Positions 6,092 to 15,170 of a stretch of 39,064 nt of DNA are shown piece after piece. The stretch spans positions 1 through 39,064 of the IMG/VR virus record IMGVR_UViG_3300010938_000636; one strand, 5' to 3'. Made by a program: the position numbers and the translations under genes. Numbering within the stretch: the stretch's first letter is position 1; the number at the start of each line of letters is the position of its first letter. This DNA is from a virus. The notes under the pieces are model-generated. The model was not told where the DNA came from, did not search any database, and worked only from the letters and a program-made list of their open reading frames with translations.

Positions 6092-8831
6092 AGGATCCGT
6101 AATTAGTTATTGCACTAACTTCATCATATAAATCCAGCATTGCTGAGATAATTTGATTTTCCTGACTAATAAATGGGTCAAATAGTTGGTCTAGGTCTTC
6201 CTTTGTCTTAACTGACTTTAAACCATCTTTAATCAGTTTTTGTGTTCGAAAATCTATTATATCAGTTTTAAAATCTCTAAAACTTTTTCCTTGTTTTAAA
6301 TCATTACTGATTACTTTTTTCCACCTTTTCAATTCTTGGATAATTTCATTTCTAGTAGCCTGTTTAATTTTTTGTTGAATGGTTTGAGGTGTCTGGGGTG
6401 TTGGTTTATAGGGAAGATACGGCTTTTGACCTTCCTCAGACTGCGAAACTAAATCTTTTACAAATATTGGTCCAACTGGAGTCATAATATAATGGGGGCA
6501 TCCTATTGGATTTAAACCTTCACCTAATCTCCATTCATCAACTGAGACTGCTCCAGTTCGTACTAGAGTATTAAAGACCTCTGCCTCTTCTTTCTTATTT
6601 GTTGGATTGATATTTGTCCAAACAAATTCTAAGTGTTTCTGACCCAAGTCTTCTTGAATAATTTGATCAAAAAGTTCTTTCAAGAAATTAGCCAACGGGA
6701 AAAGTCCTCTTTCTTTACCAATTTCCCATTCAGTTTCTGTCGCCCCTTTACCTCTTTCAAACTGGAATCCAATTGCTTGTGGCGGGACCTCCATAACGCT
6801 ACAGTTCCCGGTCCAAACACATTTACCATTCCTTCGAACAAAAATTGTCCCGTTAGGAACAGTCACATCATAAACTATTCCCGAATAATAAGAAATTTTA
6901 CCTTTCAATCTAGCAAAATTTGATCTTCTAACAGTTAAAATAAAGCCACCGTCGAATTTTACCTTCCTGCCCTCAATAACTGATTCACCGGGTGGTTTCT
7001 TTGTTATTGATGAGTTTTTTCCAAGCCTAAATAATATTTCTTGAAAGTCGTCTAGTAACCCCTTATTAACACTCACAGCCATCTCATAATTACCTTTTTT
7101 ATAACCATCTCCAAGAAGGTATCCTTCCCATAGAGCTTGTAAACACTCAGTATCGTAATTAAAATAATGTCTCGGAATTCTTTTTGTATAGACATTTCCT
7201 AAGCCTGAGAGATAATTCCATAGCTGAATATTATTTGTTATAAAAGACCCCCCATCCTTTCTCCAATTAAAAGGCAATTTTTCTAATATTTCTAGAACAA
7301 TCTTTTGTTTTGCTGGTGTTTTAGTCGAGATACCAACAGTATAACCAAGACTCTTATTATTTCCTTTGTATCCAGGTTTCTGTCCACCTTTGCTGCCTCT
7401 TGCCCATCCATCAGCTAGCCATAGCCCAAAAAATCTAAACCAATCTTTTGAATTTATTTTTACCTCTTTGCATCGTTTAATTTTTTCTGTCCCATTGATA
7501 TTACTTATTCTCAAATCAAGTCCAGGTAAAGAGAAAGATGTTTTGGACAGTCCAGCCCAAAGAGCTGTTAATGGAGCAAAATGCCCTTCTTTATTTACTA
7601 AATCCCTTGCCTTTTCAAACTTAAAGGGAGACAACCCTCTCTTTTTCCCATGATTATAAGTCGTTAACATCCGATGATCCGGGGTAACCAATAAATCAAT
7701 CATTTTTCCTTTAAAAGAAACCATCGGCCCATCATAAAAATAAGATTGATATCTTGTAGGCTTCTGAAATTCAATAAATCCATCTTTATTTCTAGTAGCA
7801 ACTTTTTCTCCCTGCAAGTCTTTAAAGAATTTCCATCCGTTTTCAGTTAGAATTTCTGTTTTATCATCAAAGCACGTTTGCAAAAGCAACCATTTTTCAA
7901 ACTTATCAAAGGCCATATCCTCTGGCTTTCTTATTGGATGCCACTTCATTCCTTCCGGTAGGAATTTAATTTTTCTTTGAAACCTTGGATCACCAGAAAA
8001 CATTGCGTCCCAAGCTTCCTGCCACGCTTTTAATTGGTCTGGGTTGCTTGCAATGTCTTTTGGAAGTTCGACTAAACCCTCAGGGATGTTACCTTCCGTC
8101 AGGTAAGCTAAATCATAAGCACTTAATTTTAGAGCAGTGGTTACAACAAGAATTAATGTTTCTACAGGACTTAATCCATATGGGCTATCAGTCCGAGGAT
8201 TCATTACTTTATAAATAAGTTCGTCTATTGTAAACCTTGCCGTCTCTACACCATCAATTTCTTGTAGATACGCTTCTTCTGGCGGAACGGGTGTTGTTCC
8301 ATCAGCATTTAATATTAACTTAATTGTTGAAGCATCTATTGGAAGGTAGCCATACAACCCGCCCTTTCTGTTCCTTCTACGATATATTGCGACTGCATCT
8401 AAAATCAACAAGTCTTCTAAGATCTTGTCTATAAAAGTTCTAAAAGTCATGGATTTATCGCCAGTGGGATATTTAAGAAATTCTTTGGTGCGAGCCGCAT
8501 CTTCCTGGTATTGTTCTTTGAGTTTTTTGTCAGTAATTACTTCTACCGGGGTAACATCCCACGCAAGTTGGGTAATTTGCCTTTTGCGATACGAAATGCA
8601 AGAGCGCAAGACAGGGTAAAGAACAGAAAATTCTCGCAGGGTTTTATAACTAATTCCTTTGGGAAAGCTTCTGCTGATTATTGCACCCGCACCAGGAATT
8701 ATTGGCAACCCAAAATTAATAGGTTGAGCCATTAGACCTTTTTCGGATGCTTCCTTCTTGCTTATTTCTGCAATTGATTCATTAACTATTGGATTAATGA
8801 TTTTTCGTAAAAGCCGATCCCAAATCGCCAT
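6042..8831 (-). CDS. Phage portal protein with an in-frame intein
   Basis: The flanking exteins (residues 1-319 and 677-929) form a 572-residue portal protein. Typical features are FSVLYPVLRSCISYRKRQI near the N-terminus, NPRTDSPYGLSPVETL at 211-225, and the VPPQAIGF segment just after the intein. The second extein ends in a helical, Gln-rich region. The 357-residue intein interrupts at LLLQT/CSVMEVPP, a conserved portal region, so splicing is needed for a working portal ring. The portal is the dodecameric head vertex through which DNA is packaged. It is preceded by TerL and followed by the Mu-F-like gene, the standard packaging/head order. Confidence 0.93.
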   Translation of the reverse strand: MAIWDRLLRKIINPIVNESIAEISKKEASEKGLMAQPINFGLPIIPGAGAIISRSFPKGISYKTLREFSVLYPVLRSCISYRKRQITQLAWDVTPVEVITDKKLKEQYQEDAARTKEFLKYPTGDKSMTFRTFIDKILEDLLILDAVAIYRRRNRKGGLYGYLPIDASTIKLILNADGTTPVPPEEAYLQEIDGVETARFTIDELIYKVMNPRTDSPYGLSPVETLILVVTTALKLSAYDLAYLTEGNIPEGLVELPKDIASNPDQLKAWQEAWDAMFSGDPRFQRKIKFLPEGMKWHPIRKPEDMAFDKFEKWLLLQTCFDDKTEILTENGWKFFKDLQGEKVATRNKDGFIEFQKPTRYQSYFYDGPMVSFKGKMIDLLVTPDHRMLTTYNHGKKRGLSPFKFEKARDLVNKEGHFAPLTALWAGLSKTSFSLPGLDLRISNINGTEKIKRCKEVKINSKDWFRFFGLWLADGWARGSKGGQKPGYKGNNKSLGYTVGISTKTPAKQKIVLEILEKLPFNWRKDGGSFITNNIQLWNYLSGLGNVYTKRIPRHYFNYDTECLQALWEGYLLGDGYKKGNYEMAVSVNKGLLDDFQEILFRLGKNSSITKKPPGESVIEGRKVKFDGGFILTVRRSNFARLKGKISYYSGIVYDVTVPNGTIFVRRNGKCVWTGNCSVMEVPPQAIGFQFERGKGATETEWEIGKERGLFPLANFLKELFDQIIQEDLGQKHLEFVWTNINPTNKKEEAEVFNTLVRTGAVSVDEWRLGEGLNPIGCPHYIMTPVGPIFVKDLVSQSEEGQKPYLPYKPTPQTPQTIQQKIKQATRNEIIQELKRWKKVISNDLKQGKSFRDFKTDIIDFRTQKLIKDGLKSVKTKEDLDQLFDPFISQENQIISAMLDLYDEVSAITNYGSYESYESTGIEKNPESA
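6804..7874 (-). mobile_element. Intein with LAGLIDADG endonuclease domain in the portal
   Basis: The 357-residue intein starts at Cys1 (CFDDKTEILTENGW, block A; codon 7874-7872). It contains TPDHRMLT (block B) and two LAGLIDADG-type motifs, FGLWLADGWA and WEGYLLGDGY. It closes with YDVTVPNGTIFV (block F) and the terminal WTGN, followed by extein Cys. The terminal Asn and +1 Cys are intact, while the usual penultimate His is Gly, a tolerated variant in some inteins. The homing endonuclease looks full length. Confidence 0.93.
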
Positions 8832-8851
8832 ATTGTTAAAATGTTAAAATG

Positions 8852-10567
8852 TTAGAATATGCGTTCTCCTTGTATTCTGATCCAGTCTAAAAAACTGGGC
8901 GTCAAGCCTTCTTGCGGCTTACGGTAATAATCAAGTAACGCTTGCCCAACTGAACCCCTTGATTGAGCCATTCTAGCATAATTTAAACTATGTAAATAGT
9001 GGTCAGGGCCTTTCTCAATCCACTTAGTCGATTCTACTCCAGTTCTTTTGTTTTTATCTGTTACCCTGGTTACCGACTTCAGTTGTTCGTAAAAGCCCTC
9101 AACCACCTCAATATTCTTAGGTAGCTCAATCCTCTGGTTCTGTATATCACTTATAAGATAATCCAAAGAAATCGTTCTGTCAAGTCTCAATTCGCAATTC
9201 ACATCATCCCATTGGTAATATTCTTGTACACTAAATTTGACATTAGGCGGATATTCAACAGCATATACTTTACCAGGAAATTTATCCATTAGTTCTTTTA
9301 CTTTGGTTACTTCTGGTTTTTTATCAATGACTAAAAGTTTAATATTATAGCGGTTGATTACAGCTTCTATACTATTGTAGGGTCCTAAAAAATTCTCAAC
9401 AATACCTGCCCAGACTAAACGCATTATCTGATCGGATTTTTTTTCAAGCACAACAACATGATTATATTTCACCCCAACATCCACACCCGCATAACACTCT
9501 TTAGCACTATAAAAAGGAATCATATAGTCTCTCTTACATGCATCAAGTTCGTCGGTTTGAATACTTTGCCCAGTTACTTCATACGGTAACCCAAGATCTT
9601 GATTGTAAAATTGTTTTAAAGCAGAAAAACCTTTAGACTGACTCTCCTCATACTTTGCTATTATTTCTTGGATAGAAACTGTAGGGTTATACAAACCGTT
9701 AACTTTATAACCGTGAATTTTGCTTTCTGGATTAGTAATAAACCATCTCCCGTCAGCAAATCTATCGAGAATACGTTTACATTTAATACATCTAAGGACT
9801 TTCTTTTTAAAGTCAACGTTTTTGAAAAAATCGAGTTCTTGCCATGTGCCGCAATTTTTACATGGAATTTGCCAAACCCTTTGGTCACTTTCTAAGTAAG
9901 ATTTATGAATACCTACATTGGGTTCGGTTGGTGTGGAAATTTCCCTTCTCCATTTTAGTTTTGAAGCAAGAAGCCTTTTTTCAATAAAAGGGATATTATC
10001 TTCATCAAATCGGTCTCTTTCATCAATGATGATACAGTCAGCATCGACGGTGATAATTTGTTTTGCATTCTGGCTCCCCCTAAAATAAATATAACCTTTA
10101 CCAATCCTTTTAAGCCCAAGTTTTTCAACTTTTTTGTCTGAATATTTATCATCGATAGATTCAATTCGTGTTCTAAGGTAGTCGGAATGCATTAATACGG
10201 GGTTTAATCTAGCCTGAACAAGGTCTTGCAAATGTCTTTCGGTTGGAAAAGTATATAAAACATTAAGTCCCAACCGGTCTGCTATCCATACCGCTTCAGA
10301 GAGAAGTCTTTCGGTTAAACCCATTTGTGAAGATTTCATTATAACGATATCGGGATGTTGATCCTTGTAAATGTCAATGAGGTATTTTCTGCGAGTAAAA
10401 TCAAGGGGCTCGCCCCTAGCAGTTACCCACACTGCTTTTACCCAGGTCGAAAAGTTATTCAACTTTTCCTTCTTCAACTTCTCCCGGGCTACTATTAGTA
10501 GTTTTTGATACAGAGCGTCCCGCTCCGAGTCGCTTAAGTTCTGCAATAACTGTAAGTACTTCTTCAT
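8852..10567 (-). CDS. terL: Terminase large subunit, GpA-like family
   Basis: This 571-residue protein is the packaging motor and nuclease. The ATPase has a Walker A variant KSSQMGLTE at 78-86 and Walker B with catalytic acid CIIIDERD at 178-185. A zinc ribbon (Cys236, Cys239, Cys260, Cys263) follows, and the RNase-H-like nuclease starts at GVDVG (Asp363). This order is that of lambda GpA-type terminases. Length is normal. The ATG at 10567 lies 113 bases inside the small-subunit gene with a weak GATGAG SD, so coupling is likely. It precedes the portal, as in most tailed phages. Confidence 0.93.
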   Translation of the reverse strand: MKKYLQLLQNLSDSERDALYQKLLIVAREKLKKEKLNNFSTWVKAVWVTARGEPLDFTRRKYLIDIYKDQHPDIVIMKSSQMGLTERLLSEAVWIADRLGLNVLYTFPTERHLQDLVQARLNPVLMHSDYLRTRIESIDDKYSDKKVEKLGLKRIGKGYIYFRGSQNAKQIITVDADCIIIDERDRFDEDNIPFIEKRLLASKLKWRREISTPTEPNVGIHKSYLESDQRVWQIPCKNCGTWQELDFFKNVDFKKKVLRCIKCKRILDRFADGRWFITNPESKIHGYKVNGLYNPTVSIQEIIAKYEESQSKGFSALKQFYNQDLGLPYEVTGQSIQTDELDACKRDYMIPFYSAKECYAGVDVGVKYNHVVVLEKKSDQIMRLVWAGIVENFLGPYNSIEAVINRYNIKLLVIDKKPEVTKVKELMDKFPGKVYAVEYPPNVKFSVQEYYQWDDVNCELRLDRTISLDYLISDIQNQRIELPKNIEVVEGFYEQLKSVTRVTDKNKRTGVESTKWIEKGPDHYLHSLNYARMAQSRGSVGQALLDYYRKPQEGLTPSFLDWIRIQGERIF

Positions 10568-11024
10568 AGCTCATCTTTTCAATCATTTTATCAAGATTTG
10601 TCTTAGGAAGTTTAATGTTGATTTGAGTTAAATTTTGTCCACCTTTTCCAGTGTATTCTATACCTAAGGCTCTTCTTTCTTCTTGTAAACCAGAAACAAC
10701 AAGTTTACGGGCATCGTCAACGGTTTCTGGTGACATTTCTTTTAATTTAGCAAGACCTTTCAACTGCAAAAATCTAGCTAATCTTGCCTGCCGCAACCTT
10801 ACGTTGGTTAAATTTGTGATATCTTCCTTTAGTATCTGTTGAGTAGAAGCCATCAGAGCTTCCTTTTGAAATTTTTTCTTTTCTTTTACCCAGCCAACAG
10901 TTTGTGGGTAATATACTATAGGCATTCCTTTATCTTTTAAAAAAGACCGAATAGTAAGCCATTCCCCAGACAAAAATTCAGCTTTTAGTTTTTCCCAATT
11001 ATATTTTCTTACGCCCTTCGACAT
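10455..11024 (-). CDS. terS: Terminase small subunit-like protein
   Basis: The 189-residue protein has an N-terminal helix-turn-helix-like part (WEKLKAEFLSGEWLTIRSFLKDKG, then YYPQTVGWVKEKKKFQKEA), a long central helical region and an acidic tail. This matches phage terminase small subunits that recognise the packaging site and form an oligomeric ring. Position directly before and overlapping terL supports the call. It also overlaps the ParB-like gene by 26 bases. Confidence 0.8.
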   Translation of the reverse strand: MSKGVRKYNWEKLKAEFLSGEWLTIRSFLKDKGMPIVYYPQTVGWVKEKKKFQKEALMASTQQILKEDITNLTNVRLRQARLARFLQLKGLAKLKEMSPETVDDARKLVVSGLQEERRALGIEYTGKGGQNLTQINIKLPKTNLDKMIEKMSYEEVLTVIAELKRLGAGRSVSKTTNSSPGEVEEGKVE

Positions 11025-11673
11025 AATTTTCTATTAACATTAAGAGTTTTTTGACATCGCCTTTGCGGCCAAAAAATTTTACAGCCTTATTATACTCTTT
11101 TTCATTATCAAAAACAAATTTTATAACTGGTTTGGTTTCTGGTGGTTTAAGTAAATTGACTATTTGTTCGGCTTTGTCTAAGTCTATGCCGCTTTGCATC
11201 AACTGCTCTTCAATTAAGCCTTGTTCAGCTTCAATATTTAATTCTTCTGATTCCATAACTTTAAGCATTGCTTCAATTGCACGATTAGTTTCGGGTAGCA
11301 AGTAAGTAAAGGAATCATTACCGAAATCCTTTGCTAACTCCGAAATAAGAATAGCTCTCTTACGAACATCATCAGTGCCATGGAGACGATTTAGGGTAGC
11401 CAAAAGTAATTTAGCCTCTCTTTCATTAACATTCCAAACGTCGCATCTTACTTCTTGAACGCCTAATTCCTTAAGAACAAGATAACGGTAATATCCATCT
11501 ATAATTTCATATCGTCCATCGGTTAACGGTCTAACTATCAAAGGTGGATATCTATTTGTCCTACCGATGTTCATTTTTAACTTCTCGAACATCGTCTCAT
11601 TCATTTCATTTGGATTCAAACGGTTCGGTACAAGTTTACTTATTGGAAGTATTTTTAGTTTTGGTGCGCTCAT
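10999..11673 (-). CDS. ParB/Srx-type nuclease-domain protein
   Basis: Residues 5-100 match the ParB N-terminal fold: ISKLVPNRLNPNEM (the box leading into the nucleotide pocket), PPLIVRPLTDGRYEIIDGYYRYLVLKELG (the equivalent of GxHRR, here GYYRY), and VRCDVWNVNEREAKLLLATLN. The rest is helical, without a clear HTH domain, so it is shorter than chromosomal ParB. Such proteins are common just upstream of phage terminase genes, where a role in packaging or DNA recognition is suspected. It overlaps the small terminase gene and the upstream glycosyltransferase gene, so it is part of one operon. Confidence 0.85.
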   Translation of the reverse strand: MSAPKLKILPISKLVPNRLNPNEMNETMFEKLKMNIGRTNRYPPLIVRPLTDGRYEIIDGYYRYLVLKELGVQEVRCDVWNVNEREAKLLLATLNRLHGTDDVRKRAILISELAKDFGNDSFTYLLPETNRAIEAMLKVMESEELNIEAEQGLIEEQLMQSGIDLDKAEQIVNLLKPPETKPVIKFVFDNEKEYNKAVKFFGRKGDVKKLLMLIENYVEGRKKI

Positions 11674-13078
11674 GCTCTAACTCATCAAACACCTCCATAA
11701 AGAGGTTATCCCACTGTTTTGCGATAATTGACCAATCATAATTCTTAACCCATCCAAAAGCTCTTTCTTCTATTTCTTTTACTTTATCAGGGTTGTCATA
11801 AACCCAAATAAGTTTCTTAACTGCATCATCTACATTAGTCAATGGCCTAACTCTTTCAAAATCTTGTGCCCCGTATGTTGCCCATTCAGAAGTAGTGCTT
11901 CCACATTTTATTGGAATCCCTCTTAGTTTTGTGTACATTTTGTCAAGGTCAGAAATATCTTCTTGAGAGTCATAATTAAAGAGTTCAGGGTGGACAGTAT
12001 TGTTTGGAGCGAGCACAATAGTTTTTGTGGCAAAAGACTCAAGATTATAAAATCCAAAACCCTCTCCGAGTGTAGTACTCAAGACACAATCTGCAGCATT
12101 ATAAAGTAAATTCATAAATTCAATTGGAAAGCCGATATTTGCAGAAAAACTAGCAGGAACTGCCCAGTCTTTGCCTAGTTCTAAATCCCAATTCCTTGCA
12201 TACTCTCTTAATGACCCCCAGGCGTCTGTTTCTTGACAATGTAGGTAAAGAAACGAATCTGGTCTTCTTTTTTGAAATTCCTTAAAAATATACATTGTTC
12301 TGGGTAAATCTTTTCTTAATTGATTCCTAGCAACAGCAACCACCAAAAATGTTTCATCTTTTAATTTACCTTCAAAATATCGCTCTCTGAATTGCTTAAT
12401 AGTCGAATTTGGAAGTGGATAAAACTTTTTCAAATCTACTCCATGGTAAATGACTCTTAATTTCTTATTAACTTCCGTAGGTTGGTCAAGAAGCTTATCC
12501 GTCCTTTCTATTTCTTTTCTACCGTATTCTGTATAAGCAATTGGATAATCCGCCAAAGCAATCGCATCTTCTATCCAATTCCCTTTAATAGGACTATCGA
12601 CTGGCCAATAAGAAATTATTTTAAACCACCAATGTGGCGGGAGCTTTTCCTTAAATTTTTTTTGGATTTCCTTAATGATTGTAAACGTGCCTTTATTAAA
12701 AACAGGGACTGGTTGTTCCAGAATAAAAGGGTCATTTAATGTAAAGACAATGTCCCACGGTGGTTTTAAGTCTGGGTCTTTCCCTAACAAAGCCGCAATA
12801 AGTCGTGGTCGTCCGTAATAGTCCCCTTCGGTATTTACTGCTATTCTTGCTGGATAAATTCTTAAAGGGTATTGTGTTGGATCCTTCCATCCGCCACGAT
12901 CATTAATGCCGATAACATCAATATCGAATTTCTTGGTTTTGGCTAAGCTTATTAAAATGCCCCTAGCCACAGTCCCGAAACCAGTAGCAGCTGCTGGACT
13001 ATCTATTAAAGCGAGAACTCTGATTTTTCTTATCTTATTTTTTAATTTATTTTTGTTTTTATGTTTATGTTTTGACAT
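11636..13078 (-). CDS. GT-B fold glycosyltransferase (GT4-like)
   Basis: The 480-residue protein has the two Rossmann-like halves of GT-B enzymes. After a Lys/His-rich start, the N-terminal half opens with VLALIDSPAAATGFGTVARG (21-40), the glycine-rich acceptor loop. The C-terminal half opens with VVAVARNQLRKDLPR (246-260). It also contains the donor-binding EX7E motif EGFGFYNLE (339-347). Family members move a sugar from a nucleotide sugar to a glycan or protein. It ends 38 bases inside the ParB-like gene. It is likely part of a surface-glycan module with the five genes upstream. Donor and acceptor are unknown. Confidence 0.88.
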   Translation of the reverse strand: MSKHKHKNKNKLKNKIRKIRVLALIDSPAAATGFGTVARGILISLAKTKKFDIDVIGINDRGGWKDPTQYPLRIYPARIAVNTEGDYYGRPRLIAALLGKDPDLKPPWDIVFTLNDPFILEQPVPVFNKGTFTIIKEIQKKFKEKLPPHWWFKIISYWPVDSPIKGNWIEDAIALADYPIAYTEYGRKEIERTDKLLDQPTEVNKKLRVIYHGVDLKKFYPLPNSTIKQFRERYFEGKLKDETFLVVAVARNQLRKDLPRTMYIFKEFQKRRPDSFLYLHCQETDAWGSLREYARNWDLELGKDWAVPASFSANIGFPIEFMNLLYNAADCVLSTTLGEGFGFYNLESFATKTIVLAPNNTVHPELFNYDSQEDISDLDKMYTKLRGIPIKCGSTTSEWATYGAQDFERVRPLTNVDDAVKKLIWVYDNPDKVKEIEERAFGWVKNYDWSIIAKQWDNLFMEVFDELEHERTKTKNTSNK

Positions 13079-13860
13079 TATGGTCTAAATGGCCCTTTAT
13101 ATTTGAATCTAACGGGATCATCATTATCTACAACACGACCATGTGGGTCAAAGCCCCATTTAGAAATAAAATATTGTCGATTCTTCTCATAAGTAATTTT
13201 ATTTTGGCGATTCAACTCATCGTCAACTTTAATTGTTCTTGAACCGAAATGATAAAAAAGTGCTGAAGCAGTCTTGGCAGCCTTATAACCTGCTCTTAAT
13301 ATTCTTTGGTGGTAATCGCCGTCTTCAAAATAGGCTACTTGAAATCCCTCATCAAACAATCCAGGATACGGTTCACCATTGTCGAGTTCTTTTTCTCTTA
13401 GCAACTCAATGCTTTTTGGTGTAACCATGAAACAAGAAAAATGTGGATGCTCATCATAATCGTCACTTAGTTTGACTGTTTTTAGTGATCTCATACTTGG
13501 ATATTCTGATGCAGTCCATAAAATAAACTCATCGTGTTGTGCAGCAAACTTTATCAAATTATCTACACATTTTGGGTGGAAAATCAAGTCATTATTCGGA
13601 ATAAGAATGTAGTCAAATTTTTTTTCGATTCCATATTTAATCCCCGTATTCCATGCAAGTGAAACGCTGTTTTTTGTACTATGAATTATATTGCCATTCA
13701 CTAATGCTTTCATACGAGGTAAATATTCAGGCTTACAAAAATTGTTAACTAATAAGATCTCGCATTTATGAGAGGTTTTAATTGAGTTAATTGTAACTTC
13801 AGTAAATTCAGCGTGAAGTTCGTTAGTAATATAAATCGGAATCGATATTAATAATTTCAT
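13078..13860 (-). CDS. GT2-family glycosyltransferase
   Basis: The 260-residue protein is one GT-A domain: ISIPIY at the start, EILLVNNFCKPE, SLAWNTGIKYG and the metal motif variant IPNNDLIF (usual DxD replaced by NND). A C-terminal GLFDEGFQVAYFEDGDYHQRILRAGY contains the catalytic base region (ED). This pattern is shared with rhamnosyltransferase-like GT2 enzymes. Its last base abuts the start of the GT4-like gene, and the methyltransferase upstream ends 4 bases before its ATG. It probably adds one sugar to a phage or host surface glycan. Confidence 0.87.
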   Translation of the reverse strand: MKLLISIPIYITNELHAEFTEVTINSIKTSHKCEILLVNNFCKPEYLPRMKALVNGNIIHSTKNSVSLAWNTGIKYGIEKKFDYILIPNNDLIFHPKCVDNLIKFAAQHDEFILWTASEYPSMRSLKTVKLSDDYDEHPHFSCFMVTPKSIELLREKELDNGEPYPGLFDEGFQVAYFEDGDYHQRILRAGYKAAKTASALFYHFGSRTIKVDDELNRQNKITYEKNRQYFISKWGFDPHGRVVDNDDPVRFKYKGPFRP

Positions 13861-13864
13861 CTTA

Positions 13865-14425
13865 TTACTTTATTTTCTTCTTTACTATTATACTATCTAT
13901 TAATTCAACAGTTGTCAAGTCCGTCAATTTATCAACAGCTTTAGCCACATCCGTCCAGGAGCTTTTATAATCATGAAAAAGAATAAATCCATTTATCTTT
14001 ACTTTTGGTACCCAGAGTTTGCAATCAAAGTCAATTCCTGGTGAAGAGTGGTCGCCATCGACAAATAATAAATCGATTTCATGTTTATAAAGAGGAGCGG
14101 CTTCTTCGGACTTCATTTCCCAAAGACTAAACTTAGCCCCACACCATTTCATATTTTTAAGAAATAATTCTTTGGTTTCTTTACCTGGTTTTGTCAATGG
14201 GGTCCCCGTAATAAAACAATCAATACAAACAAAATCAAAACCAATATCGGCCGCAAGCATACCAAAAATCGAAGTCGATTTCCCTGCATATGAACCGATT
14301 TCGACAACATGAGACTCTTCGGTTAATTTACTAGCATAATTATAGAGGGCTATCGCTTCATTGTCACTTAGTGCACCATAAATTTCGGCAGTATATTTTT
14401 TGATTTCTTCAAATGGTCTTGCCAT
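13865..14425 (-). CDS. Class I SAM-dependent methyltransferase (Methyltransf_24-like)
   Basis: The 186-residue protein has HVVEIGSYAGKSTSIF (39-54; SAM motif I with the GSYAGKS loop), VCIDC (motif II) and the family-specific DLLFVDGDHSSPGIDFDCKLW (118-138) with its metal/catalytic acids, followed by GFILFHDY. Relatives methylate small molecules or sugars. There is no SD before ATG 14425; the sequence there is a duplicated TAATTAGCAAT element. Located between two GT2 genes, it most likely O-methylates a glycan unit. It is shorter than some relatives but complete. Confidence 0.85.
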   Translation of the reverse strand: MARPFEEIKKYTAEIYGALSDNEAIALYNYASKLTEESHVVEIGSYAGKSTSIFGMLAADIGFDFVCIDCFITGTPLTKPGKETKELFLKNMKWCGAKFSLWEMKSEEAAPLYKHEIDLLFVDGDHSSPGIDFDCKLWVPKVKINGFILFHDYKSSWTDVAKAVDKLTDLTTVELIDSIIVKKKIK

Positions 14426-14450
14426 ATTGCTAATTATTGCTAATTAAATA

Positions 14451-15170
14451 TCATTTGGTTGGCGTATAAGTTGAAATAGGCGTGGCTCTATGCTCGCATA
14501 ATATTTCATGAATAGGGTAAAATTGGATTCCTAACTTTCCGATTTTGTTTAAAAAGACTCCATCTGAATGACTACAATTCTCAATATCTTCATCAAGCCA
14601 AGGATAATCAATTAAGTCTAAAACCCCCTTTCTTATCATTACTTGCATCCCGTCAACAGCACAGTCAAAAGTTTCACCTGACCTTATTCTATCAGCTTTA
14701 ATTACCCCAGTTTCAACAACTTGACCGTTTGGTCTAATTTCGATTCTTCTTTCACTACACCAAACTACTTTAACTTCGGGATGTTCATCTAAATAACCTG
14801 CCATCTTTTCCATAAATTGAGGATAATAACGGTCATCATCGTAAAAAGTACAAAAATATTTTCCCCTGATTAATCCAGCTTTAATTGCACAATTTGTCCA
14901 ATGAGCCACAGGACATACTGTTTTATGATGTGCTTCGGATTCGCCTGTAAAAACCCATTCAATAAGCGGGTGATTGTGAAAGTCATTATAAATCTTATAC
15001 ATCTTCAGCGAAGCTTCGTCTTTTTTATTAATCCATTGTCCGCTATCTATTATAAGAAGTTGGAAATCGGTTCTTGTTTGATTAAGCACACTCTCCAAAG
15101 CCTCAGGAAGGTAGTCGGGCTTCATATGCGATGTCAATAAACATGTAATTGTAGGTTCTAAAAATTTCAT
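14451..15170 (-). CDS. GT2-family glycosyltransferase
   Basis: The 239-residue GT-A protein starts TITCLLTSHMKPDYLPEALESVLNQT, has LLIIDSG and the DDD motif CTFYDDDRYYPQF, then a domain with GMQVMIRKGVLDLIDYPW and DIENCSHSDGVFL that supplies acceptor residues. It closely resembles phage- and capsule-associated GT2 enzymes. Its first four bases overlap the stop of the upstream C-methyltransferase gene, so the two are coupled. The sugar is unknown. Confidence 0.87.
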   Translation of the reverse strand: MKFLEPTITCLLTSHMKPDYLPEALESVLNQTRTDFQLLIIDSGQWINKKDEASLKMYKIYNDFHNHPLIEWVFTGESEAHHKTVCPVAHWTNCAIKAGLIRGKYFCTFYDDDRYYPQFMEKMAGYLDEHPEVKVVWCSERRIEIRPNGQVVETGVIKADRIRSGETFDCAVDGMQVMIRKGVLDLIDYPWLDEDIENCSHSDGVFLNKIGKLGIQFYPIHEILCEHRATPISTYTPTK

